Assembly: GCA_037179335.1 (NCBI GenBank)
Contig: JAKZHN010000015.1
Span: forward strand, 434,001-498,000
DNA length: 64,000 nucleotides
DNA from: Cyclaneusma minus
Lineage: Eukaryota; Ascomycota; Leotiomycetes; Marthamycetales; Marthamycetaceae
Reading direction: 5' to 3'
The notes below the pieces were generated by a model. It was not told the DNA's origin, did no database searches, and saw nothing but the letters and a program-made list of their open reading frames with translations. This document shows, piece by piece, positions 33,565-45,086 of the stretch. Both the position numbers and the translations under genes were made by a program. Each line of letters begins with the position of its first letter. The first letter of the stretch is position 1.

Positions 33565-34555
33565 TGAGCAGTATCGGAGGACAGGGCGCGGTGAGGCTGC
33601 TTCCATTTTGCCCCGGAGTTTTTGGCGTTGTAGGACTCGTGGTTTCAGTATAGGATTGAGGCTTGTAAATTGGAGGAGTCCTTTGTGAGATCACATATGC
33701 TGGCGTCCACCTCGCACTTTGTCAGCTACCTATGCATATGCGGGATGGGAGGTTTGCAAACAATTCATCATTTGACTTGCTGTCAAACAGGAGGCTAATC
33801 TATATTTGTGCCATAGAGGGCGAACATACTGCTACTAATCAATTAAATACCGCACAGCTGCTGATCAGCTCCACCTTGCCGACAACTTACCTGCAGCCAG
33901 GGACAGCCTATTAGCAAGGGAAATCTTGCAAATCAGCATCTGAGTGCAAATCAGCATCTGAGTGACATGGAAAAGTTGGTCAACAGGTGGCTGGCTGTGA
34001 CTCGGATGGGATTACTTTGCTCGTTCCCATATTCTTGAGGTCACCAGGCTTCATCTTGACCGATGTGCACAGATTGCTTTCCTGTCCCGCTGTATATGTG
34101 TTCTCCTAAATTCTCCTGCTTTCCATGAAAAGTTTCTCGTCGCTTCGGCAGATGCACAGCGATTTCTTCTGCCCCTTTCGGTGCGCGGAGACGGTGATCA
34201 CGTGATTTTTGCATGTTTACATCTGTGAGCAAGACGCGGCACGACGCCACTTCTCGCGCCGTGACAACTTCTGTCAACTTCAAGTTTTCGAGTAGGGCCA
34301 CACCCAGTCGAATACTTTAAGAAGCCGCCCTGCTCCCCGGCGGCGCCTTCCTCCTCTTTGCGTCTTCTGTTGCGCTTGACCTGCGGCCTCGACGCGCTGC
34401 AGCTTCAACCTTTGTTCTTCGTCTCTGCCTCGTCCTTCAATCGCAAACCGCTGCCAAACACCCTCAACAACATCAACAACAGTCTTCGACTCTGCTCGCG
34501 CCGCGCAGTCTCCAAAATTTGCTCATAACTGCCAGCGAATCCTCACCACGTCAAG
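33565..34555. other. Intergenic; upstream region of the F-box gene
   Basis: No gene supported. A near-perfect tandem GCAAATCAGCATCTGAGT duplication occurs at 33928-33962 and a palindrome ATCACGTGAT at 34197-34206. The last 200 bp are CT rich, typical of a fungal 5' leader. Confidence 0.45.
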
Positions 34556-36223
34556 ATGTGTGTCGAAGTCTACTGCCAACTCTGCGGTGTTGGCTTCGAG
34601 ATCGCTCGCATGCGGACCGCTACAGAGCCGTTCTCTGCAGCATGGGGCTTTTCCGGCGACTCCTTTGTCACTGGCTGGTACCCAGCAGCTCCTGATCACC
34701 TGAAGGTTCCCTCTTCTCCCTCTTCTCCCTCTGGTATGGACGTCGACCCCGTCGACCGGGACCCCGTCGAGCCCGACGACATCGACGACTCCGACGACTC
34801 AGATGAGCCCCGTTATGCTGGCCGGGATGTACATCACAAACTTGGTGTTGACCCTCATGAAGTCGGACACCTCACAGAATGTGATGTCGAGGCAACGGGC
34901 TGCCGTATGGTGGTACGCACACAATATTTATGGAGGTCGGCGGGATGGGGTCAAGAGGAAGTGGAACATGTCGCTGGTCCCGGTTGTGTATCTACCTGCG
35001 GTTACAATGGGCACTACATCTCCGTCGATGAGATGGCGTTCCGAGCAGCGCAGGTGCTGTACAGCAAGAAGACGCTTCTTGAGAAAGGACACATCTGGGA
35101 GACTGAACCTGACGATCAGGACTGGGAGGTTGCTGGAGATCACTTCCTCTCAGGCATTGCACGCGATGGAATCAAAGGTGGTGCGCTGGAATACGGAAAC
35201 CTGCGACTTTTCAAAGACGGACTCCGCCACGGAGTGCGGTTCCCACTTGCGGTCAACTCTGCCGATGTATGAACCCCTTTTTTCTTTGTTTCCCCGTCTC
35301 TAAGATATTCCCCGAGATTCTTTCCCCTTGGAGTATCAGCATACGATTCCGAGCGATGATTGCAGCTGTGTAACTCAATGCTAACATACCCACAGCCTTC
35401 AGGCTACGTACGCGATTACTCGCGGCCTGCAATGGGTGGAAGCATCCCGTTTCATCCAACCTGTTTCGAGATCTTCAAGAAACTCTCTTTGATGATTCTG
35501 GGAAAAGTCGATGCCGATGGTCTGGTCGCTTTCTGGCTCAGGGTATGTACAAGACATTCTCGCACCACACTTCTCACTACTTGATGTCACTCTCCTCTGA
35601 AATTTGGCAATATCTAGGTGAAGCCAACTGACTATTTCGCAACCTTCCCCCGACACCGAGCTGTCCGCGCATGCAAGGCAACCTGCTGGAAGCACAAGCC
35701 CGGTACCGAGTGGATCGTCGCAAACCCCATCGCCATCCCCGCTCTCGCGGAGCTGATCGAATCTTGCTTACGCCCGACCCTACACACTCTGCCCGCCGTC
35801 ACCGACCGAGACCTCTTCGATGTCAACAAAGGCGTGTTCCCACTCTCCTTCTACAGCCTCAGATCGATCAAGATAGGCAACAAGACCGACCCCTTTGAGG
35901 AGATGCCCAAGGAGCTACTCCACATGGTTTTGGGACATCTGAGCTTGGAGGACTTGGGAAACTTGAGATTGGTGACGAAGACTTGCAGACAGCTGCCATG
36001 CTTTCTGTTCAGGGACATCGTGCTGAGAGAGTTTCCGTGGCTCTGGGAGGCGAAGGAGCTTGATCCTAAGAGTGTGGATTGGTACCACTTGTTCACGGGC
36101 TTGAGAGGAATGATCAAGGAGGAAAGGAGCAAGGGAGTGAAGAACAGGATTAGGATCTGGGGCGAGGTGGGAATGATGTGTGAGGAGATTGCTGATGCCA
36201 GGAAGGAAGGAAAGATTGTCTGA
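34556..36223 (+). CDS. F-box domain protein
   Basis: Three exons (34556-35266, 35396-35542, 35618-36223) join in phase to 487 residues. The N-terminus MCVEVYCQLCGVGFEIAR and a second Cys/His-containing stretch are common in a group of ascomycete proteins with a late F-box. The F-box is visible at about residues 375-420: PKELLHMVLGHLSLEDLGNLRLV followed by a conserved Cys and a hydrophobic end. F-box proteins dock substrates onto Skp1-cullin-1 ubiquitin ligases; the substrate is not deducible. An Asp-rich stretch (about 60-85) follows a Ser/Pro repeat. Introns have GTATGA/GTATGT donors and CACAG/CTAG acceptors. Confidence 0.82.
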
Positions 36224-37747
36224 TGGGTTGGATGATGCTTCTGGGCTGGTGATATGGTATGGATCGGTCACCATGGGTTCCGGTCTACATGGTCTACACG
36301 ATCCTTTCTGTTCGGCCAATTTGAATCCTTCAACACGTCACCAGGAACACTTCGCGAAGCTCACCAACACGTCGACCTGCTCTCACGCGCATATCTCACG
36401 TCTTGCTGACATGGCTGTAAGACAGATGACTTTGTTAGCAGGTCGCTCATGTTGGATGTTCGGCACATGATGCCCTCACCCGTACTTTGGGATCTTCTTG
36501 CTCTCCAGAAAACCAGAAAAGCCCAGAAAATGAAACCATTGAAAACTCTGTTGCAGCTTCCATTCTTGAAACCACGTGATACCATCCACCTCTGCTCTTG
36601 ATTGTAGTACTTGACGATTCTGACCACATGAGACTGTGGAAAGAAAGAATATGGACGTCTGGAGGGGCGTTGCGCAGCTGCGCAGCTTCAAGTATTGCAG
36701 ATTCTGACTCGTGATTATTGATACCGTGAAAAGACTTGTGGAATATTGATCATGGCCAGGACTTCAAGTTGGATACATGGATTTGCGCGGGATTCCGGAA
36801 GTCCTGTTCCCCAACCGCCTTGAATAGCGGGAAACGGCTTGCATTGGTGAAGACTGTTGATAGAGAAGGGATGTAGCTGGCAGTGCTCACGGGGTGGAAT
36901 TCGGATCTGCGGCAGTGGGCGCAGAGCAGAGGATACATATTTGCGTTTTGCAAACCTATTTCTAATCAACGCTGTAATGGCTTGATAGTCCTGTCGCTTG
37001 GCCTTTACCCAGACAGGCCCGCCCTCCACCAGCTTCTCCGAGTTCTGGACCCGCGGTACTCAGTTCGATTCACACTTATCCCCTCTTCTTCACCACTCTG
37101 TTTGCGATTCTTTTGCCAATTTCTTTTTGGCCAATTTTGTTGCCATTTTGTTTTGCCATTTTGTTTTGCCATTTTCCCCACGAGTTCTTTTATGTCATCC
37201 TGCTCGTCACGTGCAATAAAAACGAAGATGTCAGTGTTTGGCGGAAGCAGCCTTGAATTTTGAAGCTTTCGGGAGCCCCTCTCGTGCCTGGATCCTTCTC
37301 TTTCCTTCTCTAGTAGTGAAAAGAGTGAGAAGGGGGTCCCGAAAGCTCAATCGGCCACCAGCTACGTAAGGAGCTGGACAACTATGTACAAAGGGAGGTG
37401 GGTGGGTGAAAATCGAGACACCTGACAGCTCTGGATCGATATAGATAAAGGAGAGAAGGGGAATGAGAGAAACTGGAGCTCTCAAGAGCTCAAATTTCCT
37501 CGTTTGCCCTCCTGCAAGCTCCCTTGCGTCGGGCCGATACCCTCCGGGCCACCCACGCTGTCAGGTGACTCGTCCCACATAAAACCCCATCATTTTCATC
37601 CTGCTTGCTCCGTCTCTTTGTGCTGAAATCACTCGGAGATTCATCAATCAGAGATTCAAGGAAAACAAGCGCTGTTATCCTTTTGCGTCTAAGTAGCGGT
37701 CCTAACCCTGAATAGTCACTCCATTACTGAACAATGACCCTTCATCT
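36224..37747. other. Intergenic; holds a hairpin-forming inverted repeat
   Basis: No gene supported. At 37259-37283 and 37332-37357 two about 25-bp arms (GAAGCTTTCGGGAGCCCCTC and its near complement GAGAAGGGGGTCCCGAAAGC) could pair around a 48-nt loop. A short tandem of GCCATTTTGTTTT occurs three times at 37140-37172. Confidence 0.45.
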
Positions 37748-38395
37748 TTATCCTTTCACTAGGTCATTCAACGGCTCACCCTCTTCGACAAATACCTCCT
37801 TGACCATGGCAGTGACCAAGTCACCTGCCTTCTTTATGTTGTGCTCCCTTGCGTCCAGATATGCGGTAGCTGATGTTGGCTGACCGATGGCGGCTCTATC
37901 CTCCTCTATCCGATCTAGTATCAAGCCCAAGTCGTGCCCGATCTCCTTCAGCTCCCTTACGCCCTGCTCGCATTTTCTCTGCAATTTCAGATCTCCCATC
38001 ATCTGGGCAAAAGAAACGCAATGTTCCATCATCATGGCGGTGTCGACCGACTGATCTCGCTCTCTGAGTAGCTTTACTTTGTGCGAAGATAAATTGCGAA
38101 GCGTCACAACCGGCTTGACTGAGTAGCCCACCTCTCGCTTCAATTGTTTCTTCCAAGCGCCCGTACCTTTGATGAGGTTACCCTTATTTGTCTCGAAAAG
38201 AGGGATCTGCTGCGGTAGCTGCTCAGCATTGTCTACCCAACATTTCAAGTATTCCGAGCCACTAATTTGGGTAAGGCTTGCGCTGTCCCATGGCAGCTGA
38301 GGGCGTTTCAAGTACTTGCTGAGAAAACCCCACGAAGATCGCTCACAGCCGATCTTCAGTCGGTTACAAGCGGAAGACAATTGTCTCAAGATCAC
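37748..38395 (-). CDS. HEPN-like family member E, C-terminal exon (RNxxxH domain intact)
   Basis: A continuous frame of 216 codons ends at TAA 37748-37750. The true exon probably starts at an acceptor near 38353. It contains GCERSSWGFLSKYL (aligned with IERASYNFLVRYL of member A), a Trp (GAWKKQLKRE), LRNLSSHK (RNxxxH at 38081-38098), EHCVSFAQMMGD and, at the end, EGEPLNDL. All-helical, about 210 residues, matching the HEPN fold size. In HEPN enzymes the Arg and His of this motif form the RNase active site across a dimer. Only this copy has an unbroken domain, so it is the best candidate for a functional member, although its upstream exons look damaged (see next entries). Function is inferred from the motif only. 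Confidence 0.5.
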   Translation of the reverse strand: MILRQLSSACNRLKIGCERSSWGFLSKYLKRPQLPWDSASLTQISGSEYLKCWVDNAEQLPQQIPLFETNKGNLIKGTGAWKKQLKREVGYSVKPVVTLRNLSSHKVKLLRERDQSVDTAMMMEHCVSFAQMMGDLKLQRKCEQGVRELKEIGHDLGLILDRIEEDRAAIGQPTSATAYLDAREHNIKKAGDLVTAMVKEVFVEEGEPLNDLVKG

Positions 38396-38865
38396 TGGCC
38401 GTGGTCCATGAAACCTGGAAGGAGGCCAGGTGCTTGCTGGCCTTTGCGTGCGACTAACGCTCTAATGATGAACCCTCTGCCGAGCAAGGAAAGCTGTGGC
38501 CCTTCCGAAATCTCCAGTCCCAGAGCCTCATCCTTCCCTGGAATTTATGGAAAAAGCAACTCCTCCTTTCCCTTTTTGTATGCAAGCTCTCCGCGTGGGT
38601 CCAAATCAATCTTAAAAATTCAGCCTTCCGAGGAGCCATTACAGATGATGCTGTGCCTGATGCTCTTCGTCCGCTGCGGCTACGTTTTTGTCGGTTGACG
38701 CTCTGGTTGCTTCTGAATTGTGCTTGTGTCAGGTACGAATTCGGTGCCCAGACTTGCCTTGCTCTGACGGGTGGGAGGATTCGCCTCGAGTCCAAACTAC
38801 CCTGTCGTTCGCTAGTTCTGGATCCTCTTCCTCTGTGTTGGTAGATCTCTGGGCGAGCGAGGACT

Positions 38866-39246
38866 TGGATGTGGGGGAAATAGACGTATCTCTTCAATGA
38901 CGCCAAAATTTAATCCCTTCCGCAGTGTCCACCCGTGGGTGAGTCGTGAAAGTCTCGCAACAGGCGCTCCCGAAAAGCCTGATCTCCAGGCACCCAGATC
39001 GTTGTTCCTTTCCACCACCAGAGGCCGTCACGTACGGTGACACTTTCATTTTCTGGTGGCGTCGTTGGAAGGCTCTTCTTGATATCTTCGAGTAGCGACG
39101 TGTTGGGCCATTCACTTTCTTCTCCTGTCAGAACTGCGATGGTGTCTGCTCTGCCAATGAGAGTGAGCTCCTTCCCTGCTTTCAGGAATGACGAGAGATG
39201 TATGCGCGAGGGTTTGGGGTTCTGGAGTTGACGACATGCCGCTCAA
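38866..39246 (-). mobile_element. Ty3/gypsy polyprotein remnant (integrase zinc-binding region)
   Basis: A minus-strand frame open from about 39246 to TAA at 38910-38912, then continuing, reads VRDGLWWWKG, TTIWVPGDQAF, LLRDFHDSPTGGHCGRD and, past the stop, LKRYVYFPH. This is the familiar start of the gypsy integrase HHCC domain (pattern: short hydrophobic strand, W-V-P, HD-x-P-x-x-G-H-x-G). The upstream part resembles the connection after RNase H (FLKAGKELTLIGRADT). The remnant is under 400 bp, lacks the catalytic core, and sits inside locus E between its N-terminal and C-terminal coding parts. Confidence 0.6.
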
Positions 39247-39249
39247 ATC

Positions 39250-41130
39250 GGGGATGAAGTTGCGCACATCGAATGCGAGCAAGAGCCTAACAGCTTCCTA
39301 GGATGTGGTGGGTCTCTTCCGTTGGTGGAGGCTGTGGACTCGATGCCTCGATTTGTAGCCGGTAAGGACTGAGGGTTGCGAGATGCGGATGTCGAAAGTT
39401 CGGCAAGGTCTGCGTGAGACTTTACGGACCTCTGGAACGCCTAAGTGCAACGGTTAGTTTGAATGGGTATCAAGAAATCGGTGGTGGCACTTACGGGTTG
39501 GTACAGGAGGGGCTGGTATAGATGCTGCTGGTGGTGGAGGAGAGGGATGCTCGAAGGATAGTGGTGCCGGGAATGGGCTGCCGACTTTTGTCTCTGCTTT
39601 TTGACCTGGTGAGCTCTAGGAATCGGGGGCTCGGTTGACCAAGACGGCTTTTACTTGATCATTGTATATATTTATGTGTTGTAAAGCGAAGTGCAAGAGG
39701 GAAGGGAAAATAAAAGGAGCAAGAGCGTGTATATAGGTAACTACCAAGGCAGAGGACCGAAAGCAAGGGCGATACCAGATGATTCTGTTGCACTTTTCCC
39801 CGAAGGGGTCAACTCCTAAGCACATTGTAGATTCTTGGAAATCGTCTACCGCTCTTTGGCGTGATACTCGTGAGCCTTGGTGGGCATAATCTTCATCCAA
39901 AGTATAAGTGAATCGTCGACGACTTTAAGGAAGGATTTTGGTCTCCTCAGGGCCAAGCATATTCGTTTGGCGTCCACCACATGCTCCTTCCATCTGCACC
40001 TTGTCGAGTCGAAGAAACCAGATCTGTCTCGTGATCTTGCAAGAAGTCGATGGTTCTGGTCAACAATTTCGAATCTTGCAGTTTCTGAGTCGCTAGCTGG
40101 TAAAATCTTGTTTGTTCGCAGTTTTGCCTGTTGGCGAAAGGACCAGAACTGATTTTCCTGTCATCACTTTCCAAGAGACACCCAGTCTGACATGCCACAA
40201 ACGGCTAACATCTTCCTCCTCATTATTCTGTGTATTGTATTCTCCACTCGCCAAAATCGCTTCACCCAGCCAAGTATTCATCCCCAGAATCGTTTGCAAA
40301 GTCGCCTGGGCTTGTGGAATGCTTGCAACAGAATGTGTGCTGCCAAATCCCACGAAAGCCGACTGCTTGGAACGTCGGTGGGGTGCGGTTGCGTCGGTTG
40401 CCGAAGCCATGAACCTGTCCTTGGACTCCTCAAAGATCTGTCTGTACAGCTCCAATCGTTCTTCGGTCGCGTCGATCATTCAGAGTGGCATTGAGACCCT
40501 ATGAGTCTGGTGTGTTCTCTCAACTAATGAGTGCATCGAACCGGTCCCGAGGGTCTTTGAAGAGTCGCAATCGTAGCAGGTCTACATCTGATTCTGCAGC
40601 TTGACATGTTCTCATTTCGCAGGTTTTCGTCGGGGAAAGAGAGACGTCTGTCGAGCTCCAGTTGGATAGGCATTGGGAGTTAATATCTGCGAGAGTCGCA
40701 GGTTAGCTAAGCAATAAACAGCATTTGACCACGAAGCTTAGATGAAGAACGACCCAGGTGTTGCTGTGACAAAACCGCACTGAAAAATGCTTCTGGAGCA
40801 CCATGGGTAGCTGTGGCTAGGCCTTCGTACTTCAGGCGTGCTTTGGCGCTCTCTTCGACCGACAGTGGCTTTGAAGGTGTACGAGCCGCAGGGACTGCTT
40901 TGGTTCCATGCTCAGTAGTTCAAGATTGATCTTTGTTACGCTGGCTGAAGTGATCTCGTGAGAAGTCTCTTCGGAAAGCCTTCCAAGGAATCAATGGGCA
41001 TTCTTGACGCTGTTGGAAGCGCCTTGCCGTGTCGAGATATACTCCGAGGAAATCCAGTCATCGTCGTCAGTCCATAACCCAATTTGGCCATTACTCGGTT
41101 TACTCCGCATCAAAACAAAACAGCGCAATT
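39250..41130 (-). pseudogene. Decayed N-terminal part of family locus E
   Basis: Protein-like segments appear in order on the minus strand with frame changes: an acidic start (LWTDDDDWISSEY near 41050), EESAKARLKYEGLATATHG near 40830, an exon after a CGCAG acceptor near 40690 reading ESDVDLLRLRLFKDPRDRF, a 128-codon frame at 40093-40479, and near 39290 EAVRLLLAFDVRNFIPDL. The last aligns with LAIRLLLPIDMRDF of member A. Some joins have reasonable donors and acceptors but others do not, so I cannot give a full exon plan. The order and the shared motif support this being the upstream part of member E, split from its HEPN exon by the gypsy remnant. Confidence 0.35.
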
Positions 41131-41889
41131 GGAATCGTCTATGGCCTGTCATAAGTAGTTCCTGTGCCTCCCCTGATCACAGACCCTCGCTCCTCCGCGC
41201 AAAAGTTTGCTCATAGGTACTATGATATTTTCCCTCCCTTCTCTCTACATGGCCTGCATACAAGTCACAAAGTCAAATCTCGTTCTTGAGCGCCTAGAAG
41301 CAAGCAGTTGAGCATCACTGCACGGCTTTCTCCCAATACTCAAGTCATCTCTCGTGCGTTGAGAAATTTCAGAGATCCAAGTACGAAATCAAGCAACCGT
41401 CGAGCTCGGGTTTAGTTGTTTTCCTCCGCGCTGCAAAACCTCTTCTCGGGTCCATATTCGGTTCTCGTGTGGACTGTGTTCTCCCGACGTCTAAGTCGTC
41501 ATTTTGCGATTTTCTTTAGTGTTTTTTGAATTTTTAGCTCGTCTTCAGGGACATGATTTTACATGTGGTATGTCTTGGTGAGGCAGGAACCAGGTGGATT
41601 CAGAAACCGCGCGGGTGAAGACTAGGAGCAAAGGATGTCATCAGAGGATATTTTTCATCTGTTTCTGATCAAGTTGTCTTCCTGGTATGCCGCCTGCCAG
41701 ACTCTTCCATATGGTATTTACAAAAGTTCGCCCAAAACCACAGAAGCTCAAAGCGCCTACAACGCTAACGTGCTACAACAAGCAGGACCAGGTATTTCAA
41801 AGTCTCCGAACGCTCAAATCACAAACAACACTGCGAAAACTTCAATGACGACAACAAGAACCACAGCTCACCAAAGAAACCCCAGAACC
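41131..41889. other. Intergenic, no gene supported
   Basis: Upstream flank of locus E and 3' flank of the basic protein gene. A plus-strand frame starting at 41635 runs into the antisense of the neighbouring gene and is a shadow. Confidence 0.5.
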
Positions 41890-44800
41890 TCAAAATGCCC
41901 GATACGGTCGCCAAAAGCCCTGCAACGGCCTGGGTATATCCTCTCTGACTACCTCGCGAGACCCGCTGTCGCCAAGGTCGCCTCTCTCATACCTGTCATG
42001 GCCTCCTTGTCCCATGCCAAACGATGGCAGAGTATGTATGGCATGAAACGGCTGCTCAATATTCTGCGTGAGATGATGATCGTAAGCTTCCGCGCCATGA
42101 TCTTGCCAGTCACGATCTTGCAGCTCCTGTTGATCTTCGTACAGGAGGTCTCCCATCTCGTCCATCTCTTCTTGTTTGAGTACCTCGTCATAACCGATAT
42201 CTGGTCCCTCGTAGTCTTGAAATCCTTGACCGAGATCATTGTCTGCCACATATGAATCTCCGAGGTTCCTGTTCCAAGAGCCTTGATTTGTCCAACTCTG
42301 TTGGATATGAGGTGGTTGGTAATTTGCGGGATTCATCTCATGTCGGAATCTCAAAGTGTTCCTGGAAGCCTGCTGTGCCAACTGGAAGTTATACAACGGC
42401 TCCACATCCGGATAAGGAGATACGTTGACGGCGCGATCTGCTTCAGGATTTCGCGGATCACAAAACCCTCGAGCTTGGAGGCGATTGAGGAAGGTTACCT
42501 CTGGTGGCTGCATCGGAGCTGGGCTGTATGCTGAAGTCTGCGGCGTTGTTCTCTGACGAAACTGCTGCTGTGGGCCGTTTCTATAGTGCTCATCGCGTGT
42601 AGGTATGGGGAGAGTACTTGCACCAGAATTCGTTCGAGCATTGTCATTCCGAGCCCAGCCTCGTGGAGGTAGTTGAGACTGGGCTGCTCTCGGTGATGTT
42701 GGTCGCGATTGACCTGCGCTATAATCGCTGGGTGGGGATACACGATCTTCAGTTGGGAACCGTTGTTCATCGGCAAAACTAAGCCTCGGCCGCGTGCCAT
42801 CTTCATCGCCACCCTGATGATGCCCTTTATCCGGACCATGCCTTGATAGGGACTCATTCGCTTGATATCGGAGTTGGTCGAATTGAGCCTCGGGTCTCTC
42901 GTTGCCACGAACAACAGGCGTACTGTTGTGGCTCTCTACCGTCGGTTGTGGCGGCCTGACATAGGAATCTCGGGCCATCTGTTCACGGCTTCTGGTTTGC
43001 AGTTGTGGAGCTGCGAGCTGGCGGCGATCGTGAGGACTTGTAAGCACTTGTGGGTCATGCCTTCTCCAGCCAGTCTGCCTGTCGTAGACTTCAATATCAG
43101 GTCTGCGAGGAGAGTGTTGATTTTTGTCGGTCCTTTCCGTGGCTTGCATCGCTTGATTCTGCCGCGGTGGGGTCCCCTGAGGTGTACCTGCACAGTTGGA
43201 CTGTTGTCGAGGGCTTCGCTCTCGACTCTCTTCGATCGTAGACCTTAGCCATGTCCTGGCTTCTTCCATCGCTTCATCACTGGATGCCACTTGAGGCCGC
43301 GGTACTGCATCTGGGGCTTGAGCCACTTTATGATATTTGGATGGGACTGTCTTGTGTTTCGCCCTTTCGCCGTCGTTGTGTTGCACTACGTCTACTTGGT
43401 CTTCGTACAGCGAGCGTGGCTTGCGATGACGTCCAGCGAGTTTATGAATCCCGGTACCACAGAAAACACCCGTGTTCTCGAGTGATTTCCAGACTGAATC
43501 AGGGGTGGTACTGTTTCGAGGACGCACAGGTGAGCGACTAGGTTGTCGCACTCGACTAGGTTGTCGCACTCGACTTCCGCCTCGACTGCGAATACTTTCC
43601 GACCATGAAACATAACTAGTAGCCCCTCCAGATAAGCGACTTCTCTGTTCAGTGCACTCCTGGGGATATGGAGAGCCCCGATTCTGTCTGGCTGTTACGG
43701 GTTCTGGTTCGAAGGCCGAGCTCAATTGGCGAAATATGAAGTCTCGTGGCTTTTCAGAGCTTGTGTACACAGAGTCTCTCCTGGAAACAGAGTCGTATCG
43801 GAGCTCGTTTGGTCGATCTCGGTATGGCACGAACCCATCGTCTAAATCCAAGCGGCCGCGTCCTCTGTCATTTGGTGCAGTCGGCTTTTCAAAATTGGCA
43901 TTGCCACTTCCCTGCCGAAGGGGTTGCTTGGGCGGCGGCTTGAAGTAGGACGTGATTTCTTCCCTCTCGCGCTCGGCTTTTCGCCGTTCCTTCTTCCGCG
44001 ACTTCGACACAATGACTTCCTCCTTTTCTGGGGAAGGACGCCGGTATCTGTTTTGGAGGAATTCCATTTCGTGGAATGCCAGATCCGGCACTTTCAAATT
44101 TTGAATTAGTCGGATTCGGAGACCCAGTAGTCGAAAGACTCACCTCCTCTTCGACGGCTTGGAGAAGCTGCTCTTCCTTTCTTGAACAGACCCAAGGTGT
44201 TAGAGGGTCGTATCTATCCACATCACATCAGTACTTATCATGGTTCAACGGCGGTACCTCTAACCTACAGTCAGTCTATCCTGTCCTAGATGTTTAGACG
44301 CAAACCCTTGCATGAGGTCCTCTCCTGCCTTCTTAGCTGCTTTTTGGCGATCGCCCCGTTTCTCCTTCTTGGGATTCCGAGGCTTCGAAGGAGACCGCTT
44401 TTTCTCCGATTTCTTCCGCTTCTTCTTCGGATCATAGCGATCTTCCTTGGTTTTGTGCCGTGCTCGCTTTTCGAATATCTCTTTGACTGAAGGTAGTGAG
44501 GACGAAGAAGAGCTTGAATGGTGAGATGAAGATGACAATGATCGCGGTCTTGGACGTTTATTGGAATGCTTCTCCCGATGTGTGTCGGATGGCCTACGCT
44601 GACGGTCGGACTGAACAGGCTTCGGGGGGCTTAGCTCTCGGGGGGTGGGCGATCGACGGTACTGAAATTGCGGTTCAAGGAGACTCTCGGATCGGGGTCT
44701 CCGCCTCTGCTTCCGCATGTTCTCGATACACTCAATGTCGTTGAGAGGAGACTCATATTGAGCGGGATAAGGATGCGACTTCGGTCTGGGTACCGGCCTC

Positions 44801-45086
44801 GATTCTATGACACGGCATGGTTACTACCAAGGAGGTCTCGTAAGCATAGGGAAATCTTCTCACCTCGCTTTTCGCACGGAGCTTCGGGTTCTTTCACAGG
44901 ACTACTTGGATCAGGGTTCACGTTTGACAGCCACTTCAAGACATAGACATCTTCCTCGTTGGCCGATGGTTGGCGCTTGTGTTCAGCAGCATGAGTAGTA
45001 TGCTTGCGCGGCACTCGAGATTGGTCTGGCTCTTCTGGCCATGTGCTTCCCTGATGCTCACTATGTCTGTGGCGCCTGTGCGACAT
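41890..45086 (-). CDS. Large basic, disordered conserved fungal protein, function unknown
   Basis: Four exons on the minus strand: 45086-44864, 44804-44269, 44213-44144, 44090-41890; phases fit, giving 1009 residues. The N-terminus is Arg/Ser/Lys rich with several NLS-like runs (KKKRKKSEKKR, RRRPRSE). A better conserved block spans exons 2-4: GFASKHLGQDRLT, IRPSNTLGLFKKGRA, VPDLAFHEMEFLQNRY. The long last exon is low complexity with a 19-bp coding tandem repeat at 43537-43575 (VRQPSR twice) and an acidic, Gln-rich end finishing GFWRPYRAF. I do not recognise a named domain. Composition suggests a nuclear RNA- or chromatin-associated protein. The start was chosen at MSHRRH because the longer frame has no upstream ATG. 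Confidence 0.78.
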
